Positions 35,193 through 44,391 of a DNA stretch of 64,000 nucleotides are shown here, one piece after another; the first letter of the stretch is position 1, and each line of letters starts with the position of its first letter. The translations under genes and the position numbers were made by a program. The stretch is from positions 62,001 through 126,000 of IMG/VR virus record IMGVR_UViG_3300033997_000478; one strand, written 5' to 3'. The notes under the pieces were generated by a model that did not search any database, was not told the origin of the DNA, and saw only the letters and a program-made list of their open reading frames with translations. This stretch comes from a virus.

Positions 35193-36518
35193 GTGTCCAA
35201 GACCAATGCGCAGCGCGCATTTTTGAGGGCCTGTGAGTCACTCAAGCCTCAAACCCCAGTCGATGAGACCTCGGCGATCTTCGTGGACACCCTCAGTATG
35301 GAAATGCTGGAGGAACTGGACAACGCCGAAGTTTCGCTGGAGTCGATGCTGGAACTGATGGCCGCTATGGATCGCCCCGAAGGTGGCCGGTCTGTCACTC
35401 GTGAGCAGCTCATGGAGTTTGCTCAACGTGCTGAGGAGTGCCCGTTGTTTGAAGCACCGGTCATTCCTTCGCAGGAGTCTTTTGACAACTTCCCCGACAA
35501 CGCAGTGGCGGTATCGATGGAAGGACTGCGCGATTCGGTGAAGAAAGCCATCCGTTCGATCATCACCTACATGGTCGAAGTGTGGAAGCGCATGATGGCG
35601 TGGTTTGAAGAGATGGCTCGCTCCACTGCGCTGATCAAGATGCGCTCCACGCTGGCTCGCACCCGCATCAATGACGTGCAAGGCCGCTTCCCGCAGACCA
35701 AGACGTTGGATGTGGCTGCCTTCGTACCGCTGATCACCACCGACCGTATGCCAGTCATCGACTACCGTCGAGTGTCTGAGCACATGCTGAACATGAACCG
35801 TCAGCTTGAGCGCGTGCGACAGCAGTACCTGCCGATGGTCACTGGCGTAGCTCAGACCTTCATCACGCTCTACGATCGCGGTGCGGTGGGTAGCAGTGAA
35901 TGGCTGGCCGGTTTGAATGATGCTGCTCAACGGTACAACCCGGAAGCGGCGATCAATCTGAGTGAGGCGTTCACCAATACCGCCAACACCCTGTTCCCGA
36001 TCGGGGCCAAGATGGGTCGTCCTCTGCCGGGTCGTCGCTCGATCGTCTGCGTCAAGCCGGATGCTGAGCGTTTGAACGCTGCCACTTCCCCGGTGGAACT
36101 GGCTCGTGCGTTGCAGACCTCGCAGGTCCAGCTGGCAGAGCTGCGTGACGACACTGGTCGCGATGAAATCGAGATGGAGATGGAAGTGCTGGGTGTGACC
36201 CACCTGTACGCCATCTTGGACTCGGTGGACAACGTGATCCGGGAGATCGATCGTTCTGCCAATGACAATTCGCGCCGCACCATCCGTGCGCTGACCGTCC
36301 GCCTGGACACGATCACCCGTGGTATGGCCGACATGGACGACGGCACGGTCGAAGCCTTCCGTGCGGGCATGGCCTATGCGCGCTCTCTGGTGCGCTGGTG
36401 CCGCGAACCGTATTTCTCGCTGATCAATCACGCTGGTAATGTCTGCAACAACGTCATCCGGCTGTGCAACCTCAACACCAAGGCCTACTGGCCGGAATCT
36501 GAAGGATCCAACCCATGA
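35193..36518 (+). CDS. Inner-head-type virion protein with SME sites
   Basis: 441 aa, GTG start with TTTAGGAG upstream. LSMEMLE (~residue 32), VSLESML and VSMEGLRDSVKK (~residue 109) are cleavage-type sites; the last is followed by an amphipathic Trp/Met/Lys helix as in the paralogues at 16394, 32576 and 36515. It overlaps the next gene by 4 nt (ATGA). Confidence 0.65.
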   Translation: MSKTNAQRAFLRACESLKPQTPVDETSAIFVDTLSMEMLEELDNAEVSLESMLELMAAMDRPEGGRSVTREQLMEFAQRAEECPLFEAPVIPSQESFDNFPDNAVAVSMEGLRDSVKKAIRSIITYMVEVWKRMMAWFEEMARSTALIKMRSTLARTRINDVQGRFPQTKTLDVAAFVPLITTDRMPVIDYRRVSEHMLNMNRQLERVRQQYLPMVTGVAQTFITLYDRGAVGSSEWLAGLNDAAQRYNPEAAINLSEAFTNTANTLFPIGAKMGRPLPGRRSIVCVKPDAERLNAATSPVELARALQTSQVQLAELRDDTGRDEIEMEMEVLGVTHLYAILDSVDNVIREIDRSANDNSRRTIRALTVRLDTITRGMADMDDGTVEAFRAGMAYARSLVRWCREPYFSLINHAGNVCNNVIRLCNLNTKAYWPESEGSNP

Positions 36519-37936
36519 GTCACCTCGCCCTGATGGTGCGACGCGCCTCGACCAACGTGGCCCAACGCGTGTCGATGGAGCAGCTGCTGGAAGCAGCCGA
36601 GACCGACAACCTGAGCATGGAGCAACTGTTCGACGAACACGAACAGCTCAGCGCCCTGCATGAAGGTCTGTCGGCCACGGTCGTGTCTTTCGAGAACCTG
36701 AGCGATCCCACCGATCGCGACTACCAGAACGCACGCACCCAGATCGGCTCACAGCTGCGTCTGGTGGGCATGAGTGCTGGTGATGTGGCAGACATCGTCC
36801 CGTCGATGGAAAACCGCAGCAGTGCCTGGGAAAACTTCAAGGCGTTCCTGGAGCGCCTGTGGAAGATGATCACCGAACTGGCCAAGAAGGTCTGGACGTT
36901 CATCGCCACTGCCCTCAAGCGCTCCACCGAAGGTGAGAAGCTGGCCATGGCTCGCCTGAACTTCCTGGTCAAGCACGGCCTGAGTCTGGCCCGTGACGGT
37001 ATGACCGTCAACCCGACCATCCCGCTGACGATGGCTCACGCCTACCTGTTCTCTCCGCCGACCATGGAGATTGCACCGGGTCAGCATCAAGGTGGCGATG
37101 AGATCTCCACCACTTGGCGCCGCGGTCCGGTGCTGTCCGATCCGGAACATCTGGTGGCCAACGTGGCAGCCTTCGTCAAGGCACGCGATGCCTTCGAGGT
37201 GGGTTACGTCAACCACATCCACGCTCAAGTGGACAAGGTGATCGCCGCGCTCAAGCAAGGCACCGGCATGAGCTCCTCGGACCTGACCGGTGCGGTGGCA
37301 ATCCAGTCGGCCATTGCCGATGCGGTGCGCGAGCTTTCCCCGGACGCCATGCTGCGCGCCATGGGTGGGATGAAGAACCCGATCCCACTGGTCTTTGACC
37401 GCGCCCTGTTCGTGGAAGGCACGCCGGCCATGGCGGTGCGCTGGGATGACCCGGTTGCTGTCAACGAGTACATGAACAGCCTGGGCGTGGATGTGGTACA
37501 GGTTCCGGTCAAGCTGGATCCGGAAAACCTCGGCTCGTTCCCAGCCATGCGTTGGCGCGAACTGACCCGTACTGTGGAACGTGCGATCAACCTGATCGAT
37601 ACTGGCCATAGTGCAGATCAGCGCAAGCGTTGGAACCAGTTGCAAGATCGCATCGAAATGCTGGAGAGCCATACCAGCGCCATGCGTAACCTGACCAAGC
37701 GTCTGGACAACGTGGACCCCAACATCGCCGTCATCTTCGAGATGGCCTACCGCTTCTACCAGAACGCGCTCAAGTGGGCCACGGCTCCTTATCGCAAGAT
37801 GGGTGCGGTGAACATCATGGTGGTCAACTCGCTCATTGCCATGGTGCAGTCGCAGTTGAACAACTACCAAGATGCGCACAACTTCCAAAAGGCCGACGGT
37901 TCGGTCGGGGGAGCTGGTACGGCTGGCTGGCGTTAA
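36515..37936 (+). CDS. Inner-head-type virion protein with SME sites
   Basis: 473 aa, translationally coupled to the previous gene. RVSMEQLLE, LSMEQLFDE and PSMENRSS mark three sites within the first ~95 residues, followed by the helix FLERLWKMITELAKKVW. The C-terminal domain is helical. It is a paralogue of the preceding protein and ends at a terminator. Confidence 0.65.
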   Translation: MSHLALMVRRASTNVAQRVSMEQLLEAAETDNLSMEQLFDEHEQLSALHEGLSATVVSFENLSDPTDRDYQNARTQIGSQLRLVGMSAGDVADIVPSMENRSSAWENFKAFLERLWKMITELAKKVWTFIATALKRSTEGEKLAMARLNFLVKHGLSLARDGMTVNPTIPLTMAHAYLFSPPTMEIAPGQHQGGDEISTTWRRGPVLSDPEHLVANVAAFVKARDAFEVGYVNHIHAQVDKVIAALKQGTGMSSSDLTGAVAIQSAIADAVRELSPDAMLRAMGGMKNPIPLVFDRALFVEGTPAMAVRWDDPVAVNEYMNSLGVDVVQVPVKLDPENLGSFPAMRWRELTRTVERAINLIDTGHSADQRKRWNQLQDRIEMLESHTSAMRNLTKRLDNVDPNIAVIFEMAYRFYQNALKWATAPYRKMGAVNIMVVNSLIAMVQSQLNNYQDAHNFQKADGSVGGAGTAGWR

Positions 37937-37939
37937 GTC

Positions 37940-37982
37940 GCATAAGCCCCGCCTTCGGGCGGGGTTTTATGCTGTCTTTTCA
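37940..37982 (+). terminator. Rho-independent terminator
   Basis: CGCATAA precedes GCCCCGCC-TTCG-GGCGGGG, followed by TTTTATGCTGTCTTTT. Confidence 0.85.
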
Positions 37983-38039
37983 CTCATTCTATGGCATTTA
38001 CGCGCCGGTTGCCCATAAGGGCCGCCTAACACAGGAACC

Positions 38040-40343
38040 ATGATCATGGCAAACAACAAGATTGCAACTTCCCTTGCACGCGCGATGGCTGCTACCCATC
38101 GCGTGTCGATGGAAGCCAGCACCGATGCCGAGCAGGGCAAAGATGCTGAAATCACCGACAAGGAGCTGGACCAGGTCAACGCCGAAGCCAGCGCCGAAGT
38201 CACCGATCCGGCGACCGATGAAACCGCCGGTGCTACCAACGACGATGGCGAGCTGCCGCCGAGCGATCCGGCTGCTGAGCCGACCGCTGAAGAAGGTGCT
38301 GCGACCGATGTGGCCGCTGACACCACGCTGCCGCCGGCTGAAGACGCTGGGAGCGACACCGAAGAGGTGCCGGTCGATCAGATCCAGACCCCGGCTGAAG
38401 AAGAAGCCGCCGCACTGAGCGAAGAAGATCCGACCGCAGGCGCTGAAGCCAATGCCGAGATCGAAGCAGCCGACCTGGGTTCGGACCCGGCCGCTGCGCC
38501 GGCAGCGACTGCTGATGCTCCGGTGGAGGGTGATGTGACTGCTCCGGCCGCCGATGGTGCCGATGCGATCGCCGTGGATGCAGGTGCCGAAGCTGCGGTG
38601 GAACCGGCTGCGGATGTGGCTGCCCCTGCGCCGGCAGAAGGCGTGGAAAGCACCGGTACCCCGGAAGCTGCCGAGGGTGGCGACGTCCCCGCTGTCGTGA
38701 GCGAAAGCGCTCCGGACAACAGCGAGCAGACCACCAGCGAACCGGCTGAAGGTGCGCAGAAGGAAGCCAGCGAACCCTCGCAGGCCGCTGACGCCTCCGA
38801 AGCTGTGGCAGAAGTGGTTGAGGTCGTCGAAGCGGCTGCTGAAGCCCAGTCGGCCGAAGACGTGCTCAAGCAGGTTGCAGGCATCAACGAAGGTCTGAAG
38901 GATCTGCAGGGCACCGCCGAGTTCATCAACGAACAGGGCGGTGTGACCATGGAATCGATGGCCATGCTGACGCTGGCTGCCAACGCCTTCACCCATCACC
39001 TGGGCCGTGAGCCGATCAGCTTCGGTGTGACCATGGAGTCCTTCGAGGACGCCACCACCCGCAAGCGCGTGTCGCTGGAAGAGCTGCAGGACCTGATCAA
39101 CGAGCTGGACCTGAGCGAGCCGGAGCTGGAGCGCCAGGCGCTGCAGTCGATCGACCGCATGGTCGAAGGCCTGAAGGCGGCCATCCCGAGTACCCGTCAG
39201 CGCCTGCTGGACGTGCTCTCCATCGCCTCGGCCACCGACGACAGCCGTGAAGGTGCGCAGGTCAAGATCGGCGACGGCATCGAAGGTGCCCTCTGCATCG
39301 ACGGTGCATTCCCGCAGGACGTGTCCAACGAGCTGCAGCAATACGCCGCGCTCGGTGAGACCATCCTGACCACCTACCAGGAAGCCGCTGTGCGCGCCGC
39401 CAAGGGCGCCTCGATGATCCTGAACAACCTGGACTTCACCAGCCTGACCTCCTTCTGGGAAAAGATCGGTAAGGTCGTGGACAGCGTCACCGATCCGCGC
39501 ACCAACATCAGCCGTACCCAGATCGAGCGCCAGCTGCCGGGTGGCGTCTGCCTGTTCGGCGAAGCCAACATGACCCCGGAAGTCCCCAACCCGGTCCTGG
39601 CCACGCTGTTCACCTACAACAGCAACTATCCGCCGCTGGAAACCGCGGTGGCGTCCAAGGGCGCGGCCAACGCTGAAGCCACCGGTCCGGCGCTGAGCGC
39701 TTCGAAGATCCAGCTGATCGGCAAGGCCTTCAACGAGCTGATGTGCTCCGAGCGCATCGATGCCCTGCTGGAGGAAGGCTCCAAGCTGTGGCCGGAAGCG
39801 GCCGACGCTGTGCGTCATCTCCAAGAGAACCTGGAGAACGCTCCGCAGGAGATCGCCCAGACCGCAGGCATCGACTTCAGCCAGCTGACCAAGTTCGTCA
39901 AGACCAACTACGCTCTGGCCACCTGGCCGCTGCTGAACTACCTGAGCAACCTGGTGATCACCGCCAATGCGTTCGTGCTCTACGCCGATCGCTCGCTCAA
40001 GGCAGAAGCACCGAGCGAAGTGGCTGACGTGAGCGAAGTCCTGCCGGCCGAGTCGGCCATCGCTGCACCGGCTGCCGATCCGGTCGTTGACGGCATTCCG
40101 CCGGCCGACCCGGCTGCCGATGCCGCTGTCGACCCGGCGGGTGCCGGCGACCTGCCGTTGCCGGAAGGTGGTGAGGAAGCTGCGACGGCCGATGCTTCGG
40201 CTGAAGGTGGTGAGCTGCCCGATGCCCCGGCTACCGATGCGGAGGCAGGCGCTGAGCCGCCGGTCGCTGACAGTGGTGATGGCGCCGAGCCGAAGAAGGA
40301 CGAGACCAAGCCGGAAGATGAAATTCCGGACCCGACCGTCTGA
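38040..40343 (+). CDS. Inner-head-type protein with acidic low-complexity ends
   Basis: 767 aa; ATG at 38040 has AGGA upstream, and an ATG at 38046 is also possible. RVSMEAS lies near residue 20. Residues ~25-280 are a low-complexity Ala/Glu/Asp/Pro region and the last ~100 residues are again Ala/Pro/Asp-rich. The middle (from VTMESMAML and VTMESFED) is the folded part. The layout suggests that acidic propeptides are removed during head maturation. Confidence 0.65.
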   Translation: MIMANNKIATSLARAMAATHRVSMEASTDAEQGKDAEITDKELDQVNAEASAEVTDPATDETAGATNDDGELPPSDPAAEPTAEEGAATDVAADTTLPPAEDAGSDTEEVPVDQIQTPAEEEAAALSEEDPTAGAEANAEIEAADLGSDPAAAPAATADAPVEGDVTAPAADGADAIAVDAGAEAAVEPAADVAAPAPAEGVESTGTPEAAEGGDVPAVVSESAPDNSEQTTSEPAEGAQKEASEPSQAADASEAVAEVVEVVEAAAEAQSAEDVLKQVAGINEGLKDLQGTAEFINEQGGVTMESMAMLTLAANAFTHHLGREPISFGVTMESFEDATTRKRVSLEELQDLINELDLSEPELERQALQSIDRMVEGLKAAIPSTRQRLLDVLSIASATDDSREGAQVKIGDGIEGALCIDGAFPQDVSNELQQYAALGETILTTYQEAAVRAAKGASMILNNLDFTSLTSFWEKIGKVVDSVTDPRTNISRTQIERQLPGGVCLFGEANMTPEVPNPVLATLFTYNSNYPPLETAVASKGAANAEATGPALSASKIQLIGKAFNELMCSERIDALLEEGSKLWPEAADAVRHLQENLENAPQEIAQTAGIDFSQLTKFVKTNYALATWPLLNYLSNLVITANAFVLYADRSLKAEAPSEVADVSEVLPAESAIAAPAADPVVDGIPPADPAADAAVDPAGAGDLPLPEGGEEAATADASAEGGELPDAPATDAEAGAEPPVADSGDGAEPKKDETKPEDEIPDPTV

Positions 40344-40350
40344 TCAATGA

Positions 40351-40380
40351 GCATAGGCGGGGCCTTCGGGTCCCGCTTTG
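40351..40380 (+). terminator. Weak terminator or attenuator hairpin
   Basis: GCGGGGCCTTCGGGTCCCGC is followed by TTTGAC, with the next gene 20 nt further on; GCATA precedes it. Readthrough is likely. Confidence 0.5.
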
Positions 40381-40394
40381 ACAAGGAAACGAAA

Positions 40395-41804
40395 ATGTCA
40401 TTGCTCAAGATCACGCTGGAAAACATGGCTGCCGAACGGGCAGTCCAGACCATCCTCGATGAATCGCAGGGTGAGCCCGGCAGTGTCCTGGAAGATGTGG
40501 TTCATGCCGGTGAGATCGCCCGTATTGAAATCGCTGCTGACGACTACGACAACGCCGCTGAAGATGGCAACAACCTGGATGAAAGTCTGGGTGGTGTGAT
40601 TGCCGAAATCGAACGACAGAACAGCTTGGGCGGTTTGAGCATGGAGTCGATGGCACTAGCCCATCTGGCCCTGCGCGCCCATGGCGTCAAGCTTTCGATG
40701 GAAACCGATCATGTACTGCCGTCCATGGAATCGCTGACGGAAGAACGCACCTACGTCGACACCGACTACTTGCAGGGTCTACACGTCAGTATGGAAGGTG
40801 TCTTCACCGACATCGGTCAGCGTGCTGCTGCCGAGTTCATCCGTGCATTTAACCTGGCCTGGGTTCGTGTGTTGCGTCATCGTGCGCGACAGGCTAATCT
40901 GGCCAAGGATGCAGCAGCAGCTGGCGGTAACACCTCCAGCCCGGAGATGATCACCGCCGGTATGAAGGGTCTGCACCGTGACGGTCAGGCGCCCAGGGAC
41001 ATGCGCGAGTACATGTTCCAGTATCTGCGGATCATCAACTACATGGCAGGTAGGTTTGGCTCGGACGGGGAGAAGGCGGCAGAGGCCAACTTCAATGCAA
41101 TCCATCGCATGGGGGTGACCACTGAAACCAACCCGGCTCAGTTTGACAGCGCTTGCCAGAACCTGCTGAGCAGTTGGCGCGATCCGCGTTCGGCTCTGCC
41201 GGCCAACTTCTTCTACTTCAACGCGCCCGGTGGTAAGCGGCTGTTTGAGGATACCACACCCAACTACAAGGGCCGTGATAAACTCACTGTTGCTTTTGAC
41301 GACATCGCCACCAAGAACCTGCCGACTCGCATCGGCAGTCAAGGTACGGGTGTGAAGTGGGACGGTAGTGCAGCGCCGTGCATGTCCAACCGTGACATCG
41401 TGGTGGTGTGTAACGAGTTCCTGAAGGTGCTTCAGCGCATCTCTGCGCCCAGCGCAGCAGCTGCCTCGATTCGCTCCTTCGGTAGTATCGCGCTGCCGGT
41501 GGTGAGCCTGCTGGCGCCCTTCCTGAGCCATCGTGATGCTCGTGCCAAGTTTGCCATGGTAGGTGCAGTTGCCGTGGCACAAGGCGTGCGTCGTGCTAAC
41601 AACACCGCACCGGTCATCGATGCGGCCAGTCAGCGCGCTGCAGCTCGTTCGCGTATCAACGCGATCAGCCGAGCCGTCAACACCGTCTATGGGTTCCGCC
41701 TGCGGACCCAGATCGATGCGATCAGCAACCTGTTGTCGGTCAGTGGGGCATTCATGTCCTACGCCCAAGCCTGCTTGGCAGCCAATGCCCGTGCGGCAAA
41801 ATAA
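40395..41804 (+). CDS. Inner-head-type virion protein with several SME sites
   Basis: 469 aa, start at 40395 with AAGGAAAC upstream. LSMESMALAHLA, LSMETDH, PSMESLTEE and VSMEGVFTD fall within residues ~75-140. The N-terminal part before them is acidic. The remaining helical domain resembles the other head proteins in this run. Confidence 0.65.
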   Translation: MSLLKITLENMAAERAVQTILDESQGEPGSVLEDVVHAGEIARIEIAADDYDNAAEDGNNLDESLGGVIAEIERQNSLGGLSMESMALAHLALRAHGVKLSMETDHVLPSMESLTEERTYVDTDYLQGLHVSMEGVFTDIGQRAAAEFIRAFNLAWVRVLRHRARQANLAKDAAAAGGNTSSPEMITAGMKGLHRDGQAPRDMREYMFQYLRIINYMAGRFGSDGEKAAEANFNAIHRMGVTTETNPAQFDSACQNLLSSWRDPRSALPANFFYFNAPGGKRLFEDTTPNYKGRDKLTVAFDDIATKNLPTRIGSQGTGVKWDGSAAPCMSNRDIVVVCNEFLKVLQRISAPSAAAASIRSFGSIALPVVSLLAPFLSHRDARAKFAMVGAVAVAQGVRRANNTAPVIDAASQRAAARSRINAISRAVNTVYGFRLRTQIDAISNLLSVSGAFMSYAQACLAANARAAK

Positions 41805-41811
41805 GACCAAG

Positions 41812-41850
41812 AATAGAAGGGGGCCGTGAAGGCCCTCTTCTTATTCTGTC
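41812..41850 (+). terminator. Rho-independent terminator
   Basis: AGAAGGGGGCC-GTGA-AGGCCCTCTTCT followed by TATTCTGTC closes the head gene run. Confidence 0.75.
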
Positions 41851-42018
41851 AACTTGGTGTTCACATCTACATAAAACCACATAACGGCGCAGGATCGTCT
41901 GGAGAAACCGACTGATCATCGGGGGATCCAGTCCATCTTGAGGAAACGCAACGACTTAAGATGGTTTGGGGGAACAGTTGGGGCTATCACACCAAACAAG
42001 TTCCGAGAGGCGAACACC

Positions 42019-42456
42019 ATGCGTAACATTGAACTTTTGACCAACCACGGTAACGATGCCCTGCGTGTCTCGGCCGATTACCCGTCCCGTCGCGGGATGC
42101 CTTCCCATCGCTATGTGATCTCGGGGTTCGATACCTCGGACAATGGCGCTGCGCGAAGCGGTGGTTTCATTCCTCGGTTCCAAGATGTTTCGATCATCTT
42201 GCAATCTGAGGGCGCTGCCAACGACCTGCGGCCGGATGGCGTCTCCAGTGACGCACTTCTGGCTATCGTCGAAGATCATCTCAGTGGTCTGCAAGGTGGC
42301 CCGGATGCATCGTTGAACAAGCAACTGGCGATCGAATACATCAGCCATGCTCGTCAACTGCTGGCAGAAGAAGCGGCGGCCCAGTCCTCGCACTATTCCA
42401 ACAGCACCCGCTGGGGTGGTTCCGAACGTCGAGTCGGTAGCCATCACAGCCTGTAA
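42019..42456 (+). CDS. Small protein resembling phage Acb2/Tad1-hairpin-type proteins
   Basis: 145 aa, start at 42019 with GAGAGG upstream; the longer frame from 41938 lacks a ribosome site. The N-terminal half is beta-rich (RYVISGFD..., VSIILQSEG), and the C-terminal half is a two-helix unit (DALLAIVEDHLSGLQGG, then LAIEYISHARQLLAEEA). From memory this layout resembles widespread phage proteins now linked to the Acb2/Tad1 helical hairpin, which sequesters nucleotide signals of host defence, but the match is unverified. The gene stands alone between two terminators. Confidence 0.55.
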   Translation: MRNIELLTNHGNDALRVSADYPSRRGMPSHRYVISGFDTSDNGAARSGGFIPRFQDVSIILQSEGAANDLRPDGVSSDALLAIVEDHLSGLQGGPDASLNKQLAIEYISHARQLLAEEAAAQSSHYSNSTRWGGSERRVGSHHSL

Positions 42457-42462
42457 CCAAAC

Positions 42463-42502
42463 GTCATAAACGCCCCACCGACGGGTGGGGCTTTATGCTG
42501 CC
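42463..42502 (+). terminator. Rho-independent terminator
   Basis: GTCATAAA precedes GCCCCACC-GACG-GGTGGGGC, followed by TTTATGCTGCC. Confidence 0.82.
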
Positions 42503-42514
42503 TCGTAAATGAGC

Positions 42515-42580
42515 AACAATGAAAAGAATTTCAAACCTATATTACTCTCCTGAACACTGGCAGTAAAAACCAGTCCACCA
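42515..42580 (+). promoter_or_regulatory. Promoter module 2 (early-type) with 5' hairpin
   Basis: TGAAA-AGAA-TTTCA, 4 nt, then TATATTACTCTCCTGAAC, then ACTGG-CAGTAAAAA-CCAGT. TATATTAC equals the phiKZ early promoter core as I recall it. It drives the gene at 42601. Confidence 0.72.
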
Positions 42581-42600
42581 ACCCTTGCAAGGAGAGTTAC

Positions 42601-43836
42601 ATGAGTACGCCCCATTCCACCTTCGCCGATGCCACCGAGCTCTTCGCCACCCAGGCCTTCATCTCCCATCTGGCCGATGCGGTCGAGGAGAATGTTCGCA
42701 AGGGCGATCTGCCCAAGGACATCATCGTCGCCGTTGACGGTGACAACTTGGTCAAGTTCTCCGGTGATAACTTCACCGTCAGCTGCACCAAGGTGATCGA
42801 CGATGTGCCGATCTTCGTCGTCCAGATCGCCTGCAGTCCGTCGCTGCGCGCCAAGCTCAAGGAATACCACACGCTGGAGTTCATCCACAAGCGTCTGCCG
42901 GAGTTCTTCAGCACCAGTGCTGAACAGCCCGACAGTGAGCACAACGTGCACGACATGCTCAAGGCCGCAGCGCTGATTCAGGGACGTACCATCCTCACTT
43001 CCACCTACCGCGAACCGATCGCGCTGCTGGCGGCGAACGAGCAGGATCATCATCGCGCGGTGCGTCGACTGAAGCTGGTCGAGGCAGAGTTCGAGGACAA
43101 GACCATCGTACTGGTCGGCGAGGATTTCCTGAGCACGCTCAAGTCAGCGCTGCGTGGTAGCGAAATCGAAGGTATCACCATCTCTGTCGATGACTTGGGT
43201 AACAACTACATCAAGTGGGAAACAGGTGAGGTGCATTTCCTCAAGGACGATCCGGGTATCTACACGGTCGACTTCTACACCAAGGCCGAACTGGCTTCGC
43301 TGACTCGCACCATCCTGCGCTCGCAGTACATTCAAGATACGCTCGCCCCGTACCTGCGCAATCTGCTGGATGACAACGCCGCCACCCAAGAGGTCTTGGA
43401 AGGACTGCGCAAGATCGCCCTGGCTGTCCCCACCGATCCGGAGTCCATCTCCGAACCCTTCTTCTTCCTGTACGCCAACCCGGCCGATGAGGCCACCATC
43501 CTGGAGCACCACATGAACAGCCATCACAAGAGCGAAGCCAACAACAACAACAACAACGACAAGCCGACCGCCGATGCCATCCGCGAAGCGGCAGGCGATG
43601 CGGTGGACACCGCCAAGAGCGGCATCGATCGCGCAGCTGAAGCCATCGGCAGTGCCGCCGAGAAGGTCAACGATGCAGTGCACGATGCACGTGAGCACGT
43701 GGCCGAAGCCCTGCTGAAGGAACCGACCTTCTTCGATCGCGCCACGCAGTTCACCAAGGACCACGCACGCGACATGGTCTTCGGCGCCATCGGCTTTGCC
43801 GTGGGCGTGGTTGCCACCACCATCATCAAGCGCTAA
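42601..43836 (+). CDS. Early membrane-anchored protein, 411 aa
   Basis: Start with AAGGAGAG upstream, behind promoter module 2. Residues 1-300 are a soluble mixed domain with no recognised fold. Next comes an Asn-rich linker (six Asn near residue 317), an apolipoprotein-like amphipathic repeat region (DAIREAAGDAVDTAKSGIDR), and a single C-terminal membrane helix (FGAIGFAVGVVATTI) ending KR. The bulk probably faces the cytoplasm as a tail-anchored protein. Confidence 0.72.
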   Translation: MSTPHSTFADATELFATQAFISHLADAVEENVRKGDLPKDIIVAVDGDNLVKFSGDNFTVSCTKVIDDVPIFVVQIACSPSLRAKLKEYHTLEFIHKRLPEFFSTSAEQPDSEHNVHDMLKAAALIQGRTILTSTYREPIALLAANEQDHHRAVRRLKLVEAEFEDKTIVLVGEDFLSTLKSALRGSEIEGITISVDDLGNNYIKWETGEVHFLKDDPGIYTVDFYTKAELASLTRTILRSQYIQDTLAPYLRNLLDDNAATQEVLEGLRKIALAVPTDPESISEPFFFLYANPADEATILEHHMNSHHKSEANNNNNNDKPTADAIREAAGDAVDTAKSGIDRAAEAIGSAAEKVNDAVHDAREHVAEALLKEPTFFDRATQFTKDHARDMVFGAIGFAVGVVATTIIKR

Positions 43837-43867
43837 TCGCGCCCGGCCGGTAAAAGTGGTGGAAGCA

Positions 43868-43926
43868 AAAAACTTTCACCACTATACTACCACCGTGATA
43901 ACCCCTAGTGAAGATTCTTCGCTAGG
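43868..43926 (+). promoter_or_regulatory. Promoter module 3 (early-type) with 5' hairpin
   Basis: AAAAAACTTTCA, 4 nt, then TATACTACCACCGTGATAAC, then the stem CCTAG-TGAAGATTCTTCG-CTAGG. Same layout as modules 1 and 2; drives the small membrane genes that follow. Confidence 0.68.
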
Positions 43927-43955
43927 TCCCTCAGCACCACAGAAAGGAGTGTGTC

Positions 43956-44108
43956 ATGCAAGACAACGTACAGTTCATCGATCGCAACGCCGAAGTCAAG
44001 GCGTACTGCAAGGCGCTGTTCGTCACCGCCCTGTGGGTTGGTGGGATCATCGCCATCCGCACGGCGATCACCAGCGGCTTCGACAAAGTCCTGGACAGCA
44101 CCAAGTAA
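43956..44108 (+). CDS. Small membrane protein, 50 aa
   Basis: AAAGGAG lies 8 nt before the ATG. Residues ~18-40 form one membrane helix (KALFVTALWVGGIIAI). It is the first gene behind promoter module 3. No relative is recognised. Confidence 0.7.
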   Translation: MQDNVQFIDRNAEVKAYCKALFVTALWVGGIIAIRTAITSGFDKVLDSTK

Positions 44109-44139
44109 TACCTCCCTCCGTCATACAAGGACCGCAGTC

Positions 44140-44295
44140 ATGTTCAACAAGAAGAAGACCGTCACCCTCGACGACCTGCTGCCGAAGAATAAAAACATGC
44201 GCTACTTCATCGGCACCTTCGGTTTCCTCTGCGCCATGGGTGCGGTGATCGAGATCACCAGCCGCACCACTGCCGCTGTCATCGAAGCGCTGTAA
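44140..44295 (+). CDS. Small membrane protein, 51 aa
   Basis: CAAGGACC precedes the ATG. A basic N-terminus (MFNKKKTV) is followed by one membrane helix (YFIGTFGFLCAMGAVIEI). It is the second gene of the module 3 operon. Confidence 0.7.
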   Translation: MFNKKKTVTLDDLLPKNKNMRYFIGTFGFLCAMGAVIEITSRTTAAVIEAL

Positions 44296-44391
44296 ACCAT
44301 GGCCGCCAGCATACGCGCAGAGCAGCTGCTGGCGGCTGCTCTGCGTCACCAAGATGTACCACCAGCCCATTCCAACGAGAACGAGAACATC

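Noticed and set aside
37998-39824. 608-codon minus-strand frame opposite the gene at 38040
   Set aside because: Composition artefact of the low-complexity acidic region; no start signal.
41938-42018. Longer start for the 42019 gene
   Set aside because: The extra 27 residues have no ribosome site, while GAGAGG lies just before 42019.
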